NCBI GenBank assembly: GCA_964019695.1
Contig: OZ026525.1
Span: 60,606,253 to 60,670,252 of the forward strand
Reading direction: 5' to 3'
From: Loripinus fragilis
Lineage: Eukaryota; Mollusca; Bivalvia; Lucinida; Lucinidae
DNA length: 64,000 nucleotides
Below, piece after piece: positions 22,972 through 34,939 of this stretch (position 1 is its first letter; the number at the start of each line of letters is the position of its first letter). The notes under the pieces are model-generated. The model was not told the origin of the DNA. It saw nothing but the letters and a program-made list of their open reading frames with translations, and searched no databases. The translations under genes and the position numbers were made by a program.

Positions 22972-24479
22972 ATAATGTACCATTACAATTCATCCATGCA
23001 TACAGTACACCTATTCAGGGGCCATGTAGCTTATCTGTAAGTGTATGTACAAAATCATCTAACAACAGAATTTAATAGCGTTAAAAGGCCAATTTTCATA
23101 ATCTAAGACAAATATGCTAAAAGCTTATATATTTCAGGACTAAGGAGCTATGTAAAGGAAACTTACTCGTACTTTTTGTAAAATTTTATATTTGAAGAAA
23201 AGAGTTTAAAAGAATATACATGATAACCTATATACATTGTATGGGTTGGGGAGGAATGGTGCTAAAATAGTTTTCTATTTTACTATATATTTAATGCATA
23301 AAATGACCAGTTTAGCTTAAAAATAAAGCTGTATATCCATTGAAATAGAGACTAACAACGAGACTATATATGTAGATGAAAACATTTGACCAACTTTGAT
23401 TTTTTCCAAACATATAGGCACTGTGAATTAATTACCACTGTCAGAGGACCTTTAAACCAGGATAGTTAGGATTTCGCAAAAGATCAAACCACTGTACACA
23501 TTCTCGGTACGTTCAAAGACTTCTGCAGGTCCCTCATTAGCAAAAATATTAAAGGGCATTTCACCTTCACCCAAAATAGAAGATATTTCGTATAACAGAA
23601 ATCCAGAGAATCCATGAGACTGTCGTCTCTACCTGTAATGCTGTCGACATTAACCTGTAACAAACTTTTTGAAGTCGTTACACACCTGTAACATTATAAA
23701 ATGACTGAGGTAGCTGCAGTTTGGTTTTAAAAACGTGTTTGTTTAAAGTTAGCTGATTTACAAGAGAAAACTGATTTCGCTTATGTGATGGACAATGCAA
23801 TGCCTCATCATACCAAGTCATAAAAATTACAAAGAAAACGAAAGTGATTGCACAAAATAAGCATATGCGGGAATATGTAGTAGTAAAATACAGTTTCAAG
23901 AACAATAATTGTATCAGGTAAGCGTAAACTGGATAAAATTGCTTTGCTATTTTGATAAGCATCCTGAACAAATATACAACGACAAAATAAGATTATTGCG
24001 GTTTAGTATGCGCATGATGCGTCAAGGCTTCAAAACACATTACAAGTTTACTACATAACTCTTTATTTCGTCAGGAACCTGTAACATATTGTCGTCCAGA
24101 ACCAACATACTGTCGTCCAGAACCACTTTGTGTAGTAACAGACTTCCCTAAGCGTGATCTTGAGGCCTGTCTACTACATTGGCCACAACATGTGAAAACC
24201 GGTCTTCGAGGTTTCAGACCAAGTAAGACTCAAACCATCCTGTTCAACTACAGAGAATAGCTAGAACATTGATTTGTTTTGCATGCAACTAAATACCAGC
24301 TGTAAAGTTTTTAGAACTGTTTTCTCGCGATAGCTATTTACGACATCATTTATCGAAAAACTTCTCCCAATGAAAAGTATTCAGGAACACCTCCGCCAAC
24401 TTCTCCAAACAATTTCACCATCCAAGATGCTGGCGATTCCTCTGTAGTGTAGGGGCCAAGTCTCAAATTTTGAGTTCTG

Positions 24480-25180
24480 TTGCACCCCTCAGGAAGAAAA
24501 ACTTGGTCACTATTTTCAGTCAGGGACATGTCTTGGGGCCTTGGAAACCCATGTTTTACTAAGTTTTCTGTGGTCATATTTCTGTAAATGGCCTGTAACC
24601 AACGTTACCCTACTAACATAGAAAATGGTAGTATACAAAATACAAGACTAATAAAATATTTAGAAAAGTATCAATGAAATTATTTGAACTTTAAATGTTT
24701 GATCTTGTAATAAACATCAATTGCAGACATCTGTGAGATATATTTTCGCTCAACGGCGTGACGTATGTTACATTTTATACGAAATTGCAGATAATGACTT
24801 TATAGATTGTATATGAGAATGAACCATGTTCCCTAACCGCAGGAAGAAACACTTGGTTACTATTTTCAGTCAGGGACATGTCTTGTGGTCTTAGAAACCC
24901 ATGATTTACTAAGATTTCTTCGGTCAGTTGTCTGTAAATGGCCTGTAATCAATGTTACCCTACTGACTTTAAATATAGCAACACACAATACAAGACTAAT
25001 GGGATATTTCCAAATAGTATTAATGAAATTATTTGAGCTTTACATATTTGAGCTAGACTTAAACACCAATTTGAGACATATGTGGAGTGTATTTCTACTG
25101 GTCAGAGTTATTTATGTTACATTTTTTATGAAATTGCATATTATGACTTTATAGATTACATATTAGAATAAACCATGTTC
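24480..25180. repeat. Two direct outer modules, left arm
   Basis: The phrase TTCAGTCAGGGACATGTCTT recurs at about 24517 and 24867, each followed by GGCCTGTAA.CAA.GTTACC and a TATTA...TTGAGCTTTA-like block. Mirror copies form the right arm at 29225-29940. Confidence 0.75.
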
Positions 25181-25518
25181 CCCAAACTTTAATATGTGAT
25201 AAAGATCTCTATTCAAATGATGAATGACCATTCTTACATATAAAAACTACTTATAACTTGTAACTGGCGATAGAGGTAGCAAAATAAACGTTTAAATATG
25301 CTTATTAGCACGTTACTTCTACTGGCGTACATATTTTCAATCTGACCTGATTTACATTGCATTGGAACGTACAATGTATTCTTTCATCTCTGTCACAGTG
25401 AAATAAGATAATAATTTTATACACAGAGTCAACGACGATGGAAAGTTTGTTGCTGTTGATATATTGAGGTAACGTAGGTAACAGCATTGTCCTTTGCGTA
25501 AATAGATAAAAACACTAA

Positions 25519-25603
25519 AGTGTGGAAAGTAGACTCAAATTCTTCCTTAGCCTGACGACATAGCCTGTCGACAAGGTTATCTTTGAGTCTACTCTCTATC
25601 GTT
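25519..25603. repeat. Short inverted repeat
   Basis: AAAGTAGACTCAAA and TTTGAGTCTACT flank AGCCTGACGACATAGCCTGT. A partner at about 28513-28575 (GAGTAGACTTAAGT, AGAGTCTATT) sits at the mirror position of the larger element. Confidence 0.6.
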
Positions 25604-27515
25604 ATTTTAAATTACTTCAATTATTGTCAAATTATTCTAAATAAACAATAAAATAAGAGAGTTTTGCAATTTTGATTGATTCTGTTACTTTGATATGACA
25701 GTTTGCAGATTTTTACCAAATGGTTCATAACAATAAACATATCTACTTCATGATTCAAATATTAGACTGAATGTTTTATTACGTTTCCTCCTGTTGTCAA
25801 ATTCATAATAGGCATGTAAATATTGTTACCATACGAAATCAGGATAGAAAGTAAGCCAGTACAAGTTACATGCTAATAAGCGTATTTGAATATTTATTTC
25901 AGTACAAATAAAGTTATAAAAAGCTGCAAATATGTTGAAATGGTAATTTACCATTATAATAGAGACAACATAATAAATTTTAGGTTGGGGAACATGTTTT
26001 TTTTCTAATATGCAATTAAAAAGTCATTATCTGCAATTTTGTATAAAACGTGACATACGTAACGCTGACGAGCAGAAACCTATCTCAAAGATGTCTGCAA
26101 TTAGTGTTTATGTCTAGGTTAAACATTTAAAGCTCAAATAAGTTTATTGATAATATTGGAAAATATCCTATTAGGGTAAGTGTGTCTTGGTAGGTCTTTC
26201 GGTGACTAGGCTCTTAATAAGGTTATTCAACGATGTAAACATGCTACGCATGCAGCTGTCATTTACCACATTGGATCAGCTGACAGCTTTAGTGTATACC
26301 CAGTCTTTCATCAGTTACTTAGAGATCATGTCTCATGTTTTGAGAAATTACATCACGAAAGATTTATCTTATACAAATTTACAAACAATTAATTGTTTTA
26401 ATATTTCTGGTTTGCATGATGTAGAAAACAATCCCTTAGTTGGGATGCTCGCCATCTTAACATATAATGAATCTGTTTGTTCCACTATATCAGTTTGCTG
26501 AAACAATGATTTGTTGCATATAAGGTTTGACTTTATATTACAGTATCATATTACATGTATTAACCAGTGCAATATACGAGATTAGCTAGCACTTGTAACT
26601 GGCAACATACAGTACATGTACTGAATATTTGTAATCTTAAAATGGCACTACACTTAGAATTAAATGAAAATGATTTCCTTTCACTGTAGACAAGACAGCC
26701 CTCAAACAGTGTTAGTATTAACAAATGGGTACAAGAGTGAGTCAGTCTATGACTAAAATGCTGTCTACAAGCTGTTATTCGCTTTATTATTCACATTTTC
26801 GAATGGCTTTGCATCGAACAAACTGACCATAAGTCTCATACTTTTCATTTCATAGATCATGTGCAAACATGTATAATTGTTACAAATAACTCTGACAGTG
26901 CAAAAACAACAACACAAAACTACATTATTAACAATGTAAGAAAGTCAATAAATGTGTGTTAGTTGTGACACATTTTTTTCAACTGACACTCATTTGACAA
27001 CTTAATCTGTGAGCTTCAGAGATTCAAACCATGTTGCTTAATTTTATTGTGTCATGTTTATGATTCAATTTGTAACTCCTGAAAAAGGACTTTCAAAAAG
27101 ATTCAATAACTGACAAAAGATTTGCAATTAATGTTGCCATGAAATATCTTTATAGCTTTGTAATTAGTGTTACCACATACTAGTATGTTTTTCAGTCTAT
27201 GAGTATGGCTTCACCTTAATTTTTCTTAATTAACAAACAAAATAATTTCTTTCAAAATTGCTGCATAATATAATGTAAGCATTATAATATGATATAAAAG
27301 AATCGTGCTTAACAAAAGATGAGAAGATTGCAATTGTGACAGATGAAACATTGTTTTTATTTGTTTTCAAAATGTAATTGCCAACAGTGAAAATTAAATA
27401 TATCAAGCATACAAGAAAACCTGTTTAGGCTAGATCTACAAAACATCAGGTACATTTGGGTATAAACCATGCTACTTCTGTTCTGATAAATAATTTGGTT
27501 GATATTATGTTTGCA

Positions 27516-27804
27516 GTCTTGGCTTGGGCTGCTGTCCGTTCTAAGGCGGTGGTTCTGTTGTTGTTGACTTTTTGTTTATTGTTACTCCCATTGTGGGAGT
27601 CTGTAATTGTTCTATGTTTTGTTGTACGTTACTTTATGTCCGTTCTAGTATTGCAATCATCTTGATGGGGAAGAGAGCTGATTACTTTGCTTAATTTGTC
27701 TTCCTGGTGTCTTGTGATGGTTGAGCGGCTCTTCCTCGCGGTGCCGCGGGGTTGTCTGCAGTTTGTGATTGTGGTATTTCCTGATCATACTCACTTACTA
27801 TTTT
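27516..27804 (+). repeat. Interspersed repeat G, copy 2
   Basis: The fullest copy: GGCTGCTGTCCGTTCTAAGG at the left, CCTGATCATACTCACTTACT at the right. It lies inside the 24.4-30.0 kb element, opposite in orientation to the copy at 28668. Confidence 0.75.
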
Positions 27805-28667
27805 TAAAAAAAATGAGTTAGAAATTTTAGATTTCATGTATAGCAAAATGCAGTCAAGACCTAAAATGTTCTGTGTCTCTTCTTCACAGTACTGTTGGTT
27901 AGTCTGCAGTCTGCGATTGTGACATATCTTGGTCATATTCACTTTCTAGCAAACATAGTTTTTTCAAGCCTGATAAAATACTTGGCAAATAAAATGGCAA
28001 AAAGAGCCAGAACTTGCAGGGAAATATATATTTAAGCTAAAATAATGGCAAAGTGCTGTTACATATGTTATGGACTTACCTTACATATACATTTAGTGTA
28101 AAGGGTATATAACTTGTAAAACAGCTAATCATCAAAGCTGACCAATCTGTTACCCATTCGCTCTTGCTAAAAGAAGGCTTAACCAGAACTTTATTAGTTT
28201 TAAGATTTGTCTTTCTCTGTATAAAATCAACAGTAAGCCCCTGCTTTGGAAGACATCCCGCACTATCATCTCTGCCATCGGATGCAGGAAATATTGCTTT
28301 GATATTTTTACTTTTAATTTTTAATTAATATACGGTATCTTCAGTCCAATATCTGAATCAAGAGGTAAATATCATGTATATTGCCATGATGATGAACCAT
28401 TGACAAAAAATGCAAATAGCCATATCAAAGTAACAGAACCAAACATACAAAACTCTTATATTAGTGTTTATTTAGAATAATTTGTCTGTAGTTGAAGTTA
28501 TTAAAAACATGTTGAGAGTAGACTTAAGTTTTACCTTGCATGTAGTCGGGCAAAGGCAAAAGATTAGAGTCTATTATCCACAAATTATATTATCTTTATC
28601 CATTTATGCAAATTTCGTTACCTTATTTATATATTGACAGAAATTAAATATCCATGGTAGTTAAAAA

Positions 28668-28950
28668 TAGTAAGTGAGTATGATCAGGAAATACCACAAT
28701 CACAAACTGCAGACAACCCCGTGGCACCGTGAGGAAGAGCCGTTCAACCATCACGAGACACCAGAAAGACAAATTAAGCAAAGCAATCAGCTCTCTTCCC
28801 CATCAAGATGATTGCAATACTAGAACGGACATAAAGTAACGTATAACAAAACATAGAACAATTACAGACTCCCACAATGGGAGTAACAATAAACAAAAAG
28901 TCAACAACAACAGAACCACCGCCTTAGAACGGACAGCAGCCTAAGCCACC
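28668..28950 (-). repeat. Interspersed repeat G, copy 3
   Basis: Reverse complement of the 27516 copy, from AGTAAGTGAGTATGATCAGG to CCGCCTTAGAACGGACAGCA. The pair forms a further inverted repeat with a spacer of about 860 bp. Confidence 0.75.
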
Positions 28951-30149
28951 GGGGGCTTAAATGCATTTTACTGGTACCAAATCTTCACCTGTTTGTTTAG
29001 TCGCTATTTAATTTCATTGTGAAAGAGATGAAAGAAGACAGTGCCCATCCCAGTGCAATATAAATGGACGAAAATAAAATATGTACTCCAGTAGAAGAAA
29101 GAAGCTTATAAGCATCTTGAAATATTTATTTTACTACACTTTATTGCAAGTTGCAATTTATAAATTGCTTCAAATATGTGAAAATGAAAATTCATCATTA
29201 GAATCGAAATCTTTATTACACATTTATGGTTAGGGAACATGGTTTATTCTGGTATGCAATCTTTTAAGTTATTATCTGCAATTTCATAAAAAATGTAACA
29301 TAAGTAACTCTGGAGAGCAGAAGTACATATCACAGATGTTTGCAATTGATATATATGTCTAGCTAAAACATGTAAAGCTCAAATAATGTCATTAATAATA
29401 TTGGAAAGTATCCTATTGGTCTTGTCTTTTTTGTTTGTATTTTTAATGTTATTAGGGTATCATTGATTACAGGCCTTTTACAGACGACTGACCAAAAGAA
29501 ACTTAGAAAAACATGGGTTTCTAAGGTCCCAGGACATGTCTCTGACTGAAAATAATAACCAAGCTTTTCTTCCTGGGGTTGAGGAACATTATTCAGTCTT
29601 ATATGCGATCTCTAAAGTCATTAACTGCAATTTTGTATAAAATGTAACGTACGTAACACTGATGAGCAGAAACACATCTCACAGATGTCTGCAATTAATG
29701 TTTATGACACGATCAACCATTTAAAGTTCAAATAATTTCATTGATACTTTTGTAAAATATCCTATTAGTCTTGTATTTTGAGTACTACTATTTTCAATGT
29801 TAGTAGGGTAACGTTGATTACAGGCCATTTACAGATAGCTGACCACAGAAAACTTGGTAAAACATGGGTTTCTAAGGCCCCAAGATATGTCCCTAACTGA
29901 AAATAGTAACCAAGTTTTTCTTCCTGGGGGGTGCAGCAAACTCGCAAAATAGCCCATATATATCAGTTTGGCCCCTAGACCACTGTGCTAAGATGCACTC
30001 TTTGGACATTTAAAGCAAAGTGTAAAGAAACCAAGTGCAAGATGCCAGTCAACATTTACTTTGCACTGCACAAGCGATGGATGGCTTGTTCAAATATAAT
30101 GGAAATCGCGCCCAATTAGCTCGTGTGTTAAGCTAGTGGGTAATCTCAA

Positions 30150-30262
30150 CGGAATCGAGACAGTTCACCGACAGGACAGTTCACCGACACGCATTTTGTA
30201 GACAGTTCACCGACAGAAGCGAAGACAGCTCACTGACATACTTGAAGACAGTTCACCGACAC
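30150..30262. repeat. Cluster of GACAGTTCACCGACA repeats
   Basis: GACAGTTCACCGACA or a close variant occurs five times in about 110 bp (near 30159, 30173, 30200, 30223 and 30246), irregularly spaced. It borders the inverted-repeat element that starts at 30262, so it may be a subterminal protein-binding array. Confidence 0.7.
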
Positions 30263-31102
30263 ATTGCCCTCTACCAAAATTGCCCAAATGGTTCTACTCC
30301 ACTGAACAAGATGGCTGTCAGAGCTATAGATAAGAAATATTTTTGAAACAACATCTATTGAACCACTTATAGAATACAGACATGTTCCTCATAATGCCCT
30401 TTTCCAAATTTGCCTACATGTCCCCCCCCCTCCTGCCAAACAACAGAGCCAACAGAGCTGTAGATTAGAAATATCTTTAAACAGCATCCCCTATTAAAAA
30501 CACTGGTCTAAATTCAAAATAATTTTTTAAAGAATACCCTTTGAAAAAAATCTGAAATTACAGTATATGGACCAACACAGGAGATTTTGGTTCTCGCATC
30601 AGACGAGCCAAGCCTTTACTTCTTGCATACAAAAGATAACAAGATATTTATAAATATATATCTTACTATAAGTAAAAATTAAAAAAGACACACTGGAATA
30701 CTACGTTATTTTAATATTATTTTTCAGCAACCGGTATCATCATTGAATTTTCAAGCTGTTTGTTAATTTTTCAGCAATCGGTATCATCTTTGAATTTTCA
30801 TGCTGTTTGTTAACGTTAATTTTTATTTATATTCTTACCCGTATTTTGGACTGAATTGATTGCTTCTTCGGTATATCTTACTATATACAGTTTTCTTCTT
30901 TGCTCAGTTTATCATCAGAAGGTGCTTGTCCATTGTCCTGAACATTTTGAGGCTATTATGAGGAATATTTCTGAAATTATTTTGAATTTGGACCAGTGGT
31001 TCAGGAGGAGATGTCGTTTAAAATATTTCTTATCTACAGCTCTGGCGGTGGCCATCTTGTTCAGTGGGGTGGAACCATGTAGGCAATTTTAGTAGATGGC
31101 AT
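30262..31102. mobile_element. Inverted-repeat element, about 0.84 kb
   Basis: Left arm CCCTCTACCAAAATTGCCCA ... CACTGAACAAGATGGCTGTC ... TAAGAAATATTTTTGAAAC; right arm AAAATATTTCTTATCTACAG ... GGCCATCTTGTTCAGTGGGG ... GGCAATTTTAGTAGATGG. Arms are about 85 bp. No transposase. The 78-codon open frame at 30856-31092 runs through the right arm and is not credible. Confidence 0.7.
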
Positions 31103-31404
31103 TAAGAGAAACATTTGTGTTAAGTTATTTTAGATTTGGGCCAGTGGTTTAGAGGTAGATGTCATTTAAAGAAAAAGTTTGCACACAATGGACTCCATAC
31201 AAAGCTCACATTGAGCCCATGGTTCAGGTGTGCTAAAATACCATGTTAAGCTTCAGGGACAAGCCATGGCCGTGAAAGATAATAACTTATATGCATGATT
31301 TGGTCCATTAGTGGGGATAGGGTTATTTAAACACTTATTGCAGACACATTGCTAAAGATAGGAATTTGCTTTTTACTACATCTACACATCTTTATATCAC
31401 CTGC

Positions 31405-31510
31405 TTCTTCCCCAGGTGGACCTCCCATAAGGAAAAGACTGCCAACAGTTTCTGCTGAAGCTCCCTCTTTGAAATCATTCAAGAGGGAGTTGGAGAGCCT
31501 TACTTTCTAA
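31405..31510 (+). pseudogene. Possible reverse-transcriptase C-terminal remnant
   Basis: A short frame ends RLPTVSAEAPSLKSFKRELE then SLTF and a stop at 31508-31510. The pattern LP..V..APSL..FK..L is common at the end of non-LTR retrotransposon reverse transcriptases. Alternatively it could be a terminal host exon, since TTCTTCCCCAG precedes GTGGACC at about 31414. No upstream polymerase domain is visible. Confidence 0.3.
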
Positions 31511-32044
31511 TTGGGGACTTTCTGTCTAACCATGGTTGGTCTATTTTTCAGTCGACCTATTGACAACAAACTCAGTACCAAATAACCAGCATCATCATGA
31601 TTTTAGATATCAGAGTTGAAATCTATCAATTAGTTGTATTAGAAAATGTTTCTTTGGTCAACATGTCTTTGCATGCTGGCCCGGATGGATAACTTTACTT
31701 CATTGAATACCTGCAAACAGATAGATTTGATGAGACTGTGCGGATGCATATATTCCCTGACTAGCTGTTCAAACCTGAAATATTACAAACAGTGCAGTCC
31801 AAGCCTAATGATATATAGCGTTTCATTAGGGTCTACCAATTTTTTATGGCTCAAATGAAAAGAGAATGTGACAAAAGTTGTCGGACTGGTAGACTAATAT
31901 TTTACAAATAAATGTGTGCCAATATCAAAGGCTCTAGACACGCTCATCAAATGTATTGTTTACACTGGTGAAGTCCTATATACTTGTGTTTCGCTTTCTT
32001 CCGCAGGTCCATTGGGCTGCCATCCTCCGAGCTTTCTCGTTCAA

Positions 32045-32290
32045 AAATAGTGAGTGAGTATGATTAGGAAATACCACAGTCACAAACTGCAGACAAACCC
32101 ACGGCACTGCGAGGAAGAGCTACACAACAATCACGAGACGCCAGGAAAACAAACAAAGCAAAGAAAACAGCTCTCTCTCTCTTCCCCATCAAGATATTTG
32201 CAAAACTAGAATGAGCATAAAGTAACTTACAACAAAACATAGAAAGATTACAGACTCCCACAATGGGAGGAATCAACAACAACAAAACCA
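32045..32290 (-). repeat. Interspersed repeat G, copy 4
   Basis: AGTGAGTGAGTATGATTAGG to ACAGACTCCCACAATGGGAG, reverse orientation, diverged from the other three copies. Confidence 0.72.
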
Positions 32291-32299
32291 CAACAAAGC

Positions 32300-34680
32300 A
32301 GATAATCAGAGATCTAGAACTGTTATACCCCTGACAATCGTCTGCGAACAGAGGTCTAGACATTATAATGTATATAAATAAAATGTCTAGATCTATATCA
32401 GGTTAAATTCTTTAAACAATTAAACTTGAAGATGCACAGCAGATTAGGCTACACTAATAATAAATGTAAAATAGATCTGTTTGTTTGCTTTGCACGGTTT
32501 AGGTAGTATCTAAGTTCATATTAGCCTGATACAAGATTTTGTTTTTCCAGTAGGAAAATGGGTTTTATCATGTGTATATTATCGCAGGTATATAATAAAT
32601 GAAAACATCAGACTACCCCGGGTTGGTCTGAAATTTCTTGGACGTTTTGACTTGGGGACGTTTCACCTGTAATCACATCCGCCCCGTTTTCGATGACGTA
32701 GTCCGCTGACTGGAAGCACGTTGGCCGCCAAGGTTTCATGAAAATCACAAATTTCTTCATGATTTACCATAAAAACTGAATTTTTATCGTATCATTTGCG
32801 AGGTAAACAATGCACCACTGTCGCAATTGTTTATATTGGGAAATTTCTAAACGTATCCTCATTTAGCGGCCGATTTTGATAAAAAAATTAATCAACATCT
32901 GTCATTAGAATTTAGACATTTTATCCTGAGGTTGGTTTGACCGGTTATTTTTATACAAAATATTCATAGAATTTTACATTTTTTCCATTCTATAAGTTCT
33001 ACACCCGATTTGGTATTTAACAGAGCATGATAATTTGTGGAGGTGGGTGTGGTGCAATTTTTTTTTCCCACCAGTTGCTTTTGGTGTTGGCTACTGCCTC
33101 TTGAACTTTATGCCACTTAAATCTTGGAAGTTAGACGTGTTTACTTTTATTTTTCATTGACGCATACACAGGTTTTATTTATAAAGAGCATGAATGATGA
33201 AATGATTGTGCAATATGTCGGCTATATATGTTCATATCATTCTAAACCCTTTTACAAGTGTATGTTTATAATAATGTTCACCTATGCATAATTTGTGTTT
33301 TAGTAAGCAGTAAAAGTGAGACAGTGCAGGATATAAGTGTAAGAGGGAAAGGAGTCGCGATTCTCCTATTATAAAGCATGTTAGCACTGAATTCAGGGCG
33401 ATATGATGGATTTTTATTTTATGTTATCATATAGCCCTGATTTTTTAAGCCTCTATCTTTTCCCTTACTGTTAGCGTGGACGTAAACCAAGTTGAAAACA
33501 CATTTCCAAACCGTGTCTTCCTCTAACACTACTCCATTTTGTATGTTTATAGGTTTATCTATATGTTGCTATTTGGTTTGCCGCTGATGCATACCTGATT
33601 AGTTCTAAAAAGATAAAATACTCCTGTACACACAGAATGTTTACACTATTTGTTTTCAAAACATGGCGTCATTTTTGTCTTCTGAGCTGAAGAGCATGCC
33701 TTTTCTGTGGGAAACTAAAGTCACGCACGAATTTGTTTTGGTATTTTATGTTCCGACAATGACCCGTTCACTTTCCGCTTTCTGAATACACAGATGTTTT
33801 AACAACATCAAATACCAAAATCAGACTTATATAATGTTTTCTTTTACCTTCCTTATTATCATAATTGGCCAAAAATTGATCATACCTGGTCTGTTGAGAT
33901 TGAAATAATCCAGTACCATCTCACCATACATTTGTTACATATAGATATTTGCAAAAAAGATGACCAATTACCAATCTAACTGGGGCCGCCTTTTACCAAT
34001 TTGTTGACATCGAGAACTACCCAGTTGGATATGTACAAACTGTGTCCGAGGAGTTCTTAATGGCAATGGATGGGATCCTTTTTTGTGCATACAGGTTGAT
34101 TTTTATGGTGACCTCTCTCACCATTTGTAATAGGTTTTCTTTTAATATCTGATGAATGTCAACGAATAAAGGTCAATCTTCAACCTAGTACGCAAATTTT
34201 TCACCCTGATTCTGTATTCCGACGGATGTCACTGGATAGAAAATTGACTATTTTCAGATAAGGAATTCCCCCACTTCCACTAACAGGAAATACATAGAAA
34301 AAATATGCCAAATGATTTTGCATATTCAAATAATGACACCATTCTACAATTTTAATCTTAAACCATTGCGCACATGTTCAAAAAGAAGGTCAAAACACCC
34401 AATGTCTCTATATAAGATTCACGTGGCGCCTTAAAAACGATGGACACCAATTGTGTGTATTGACTGATAGCCTAATTGAACATAAGCGTGTGCTAGTAAA
34501 GCTATTCAGCTTGCAGCAAGGTTAGCCATGATATAAAAAATATTTTCCTTCACTAATATCTTACTGATCACTGTTCAAAAGTAATTTGATTCTGATCTTT
34601 CCAATCCATCGCTTCTTGTCGTAAACAAGCTGACCCCCTCTCGGTTCAGAGGTCAATGTACTCTTGCGTTAGCTTGCTAC
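32300..34680. other. No recognisable gene; apparently single-copy
   Basis: Few of the window's repeat families enter this stretch. Isolated ATG-led frames (for example 33664, 40 codons starting MASFLSSELK) lack supporting splice sites or a family match. A GC-richer patch near 32660-32740 could be regulatory, but nothing specific is visible. Confidence 0.4.
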
Positions 34681-34734
34681 TTTTGGCGGGAAACTTGTCA
34701 CGTGAGCACATGATCAGAATAACAATTGTCCGCC
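34681..34734 (+). promoter_or_regulatory. Putative promoter: E2F-like site and E-box
   Basis: TTTTGGCGGGAAA (34681-34693) fits the E2F consensus exactly, and CACGTG (34699-34704) is a canonical E-box. Both lie within 55 bp upstream of an ATG at 34735 in a good context (CCGCCATGT). The motif pair is seen directly; promoter activity is inferred. Confidence 0.45.
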
Positions 34735-34860
34735 ATGTTGGAAAAGTCCATTTTCAGTCTGATTATGACATTTTGGGACATGACAAAGCTTCCTTTCCGA
34801 AAATTGGATTTATATAGTGTAATATGGGTGGGGTATGTGATTGTTAAGGATTTCTGTAAA
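34735..34860 (+). CDS. Candidate first coding exon, unknown protein
   Basis: An ATG in Kozak-like context opens 42 codons that stop exactly at a consensus donor (AAA|GTAAGT, 34861-34866). The peptide starts MLEKSIFSLIMTFWDMTK, and VIWVGYVIV near its end could be part of a hydrophobic segment. I do not recognise the family and found no convincing next exon between here and EIF3C. Read-through would continue to about 34938. The case rests on the promoter motifs, the start context and the donor; a chance ORF remains quite possible. Confidence 0.3.
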
Positions 34861-34939
34861 GTAAGTATCTCATTTTCTTTGGCATGCTTTATTAAATTGA
34901 AATCAAACCATTCTTGGAAATCGACTTTCATTTTCTGAA

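Larger units (their letters stand above)
16002..24156. mobile_element. Large (8.15-kb) DNA transposon with TIRs and ATCTT TSD
   Basis: The left end CACGCTTAGGGATGTCTGTT and the right end AACAGACTTCCCTAAGCGTG are inverted repeats. The 5-bp direct repeat ATCTT flanks them (15997-16001 and 24157-24161). Subterminal GGACGACA/TGTCGTCC motifs occur several times inside each end. Fusing the flanks gives ACATGCTCTTATCTTGAGGC, very like the intact family-B flank at about 43154 (ACATGCTCTTATCTAGGAGC), so the empty site can be read. Inside are a second, nested inverted repeat (17054-22290), a CT microsatellite, a broken ORF and a small MITE. A 5-bp TSD and a CAC start are compatible with Transib-like elements, but no transposase is recognisable, so the superfamily is open. 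Confidence 0.8.
24442..29985. mobile_element. Second large inverted-repeat element, about 5.5 kb
   Basis: The ends CTGTAGTGTAGGGGCC (left) and GGCCCCTAGACCACTG (right) are imperfect inverted repeats. The arms continue inward for over 1 kb: AACTTGGTCACTATTTTCAG near 24502 faces CTGAAAATAGTAACCAAG near 29898, and AATTATTCTAAATAAACA near 25629 faces its complement near 28471. Each arm carries the outer module of about 350 bp twice (24480 and 24835; 29225 and 29590). The right terminus read inward (CAGTGGTCTAGGGGCC) resembles a hAT-type end, but no matching 8-bp duplication is visible and there is no transposase, so the boundaries are approximate. Confidence 0.65.

Noticed and set aside
26187..26501. 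104-codon ORF in the second large element
   Set aside because: No recognisable family, no splice or promoter context, and it lies in non-coding repeat sequence; too weak to call.
33664..33786. 40-codon ATG frame (MASFLSSELK...)
   Set aside because: No donor in a suitable place and no family recognised; listed only as a possibility.
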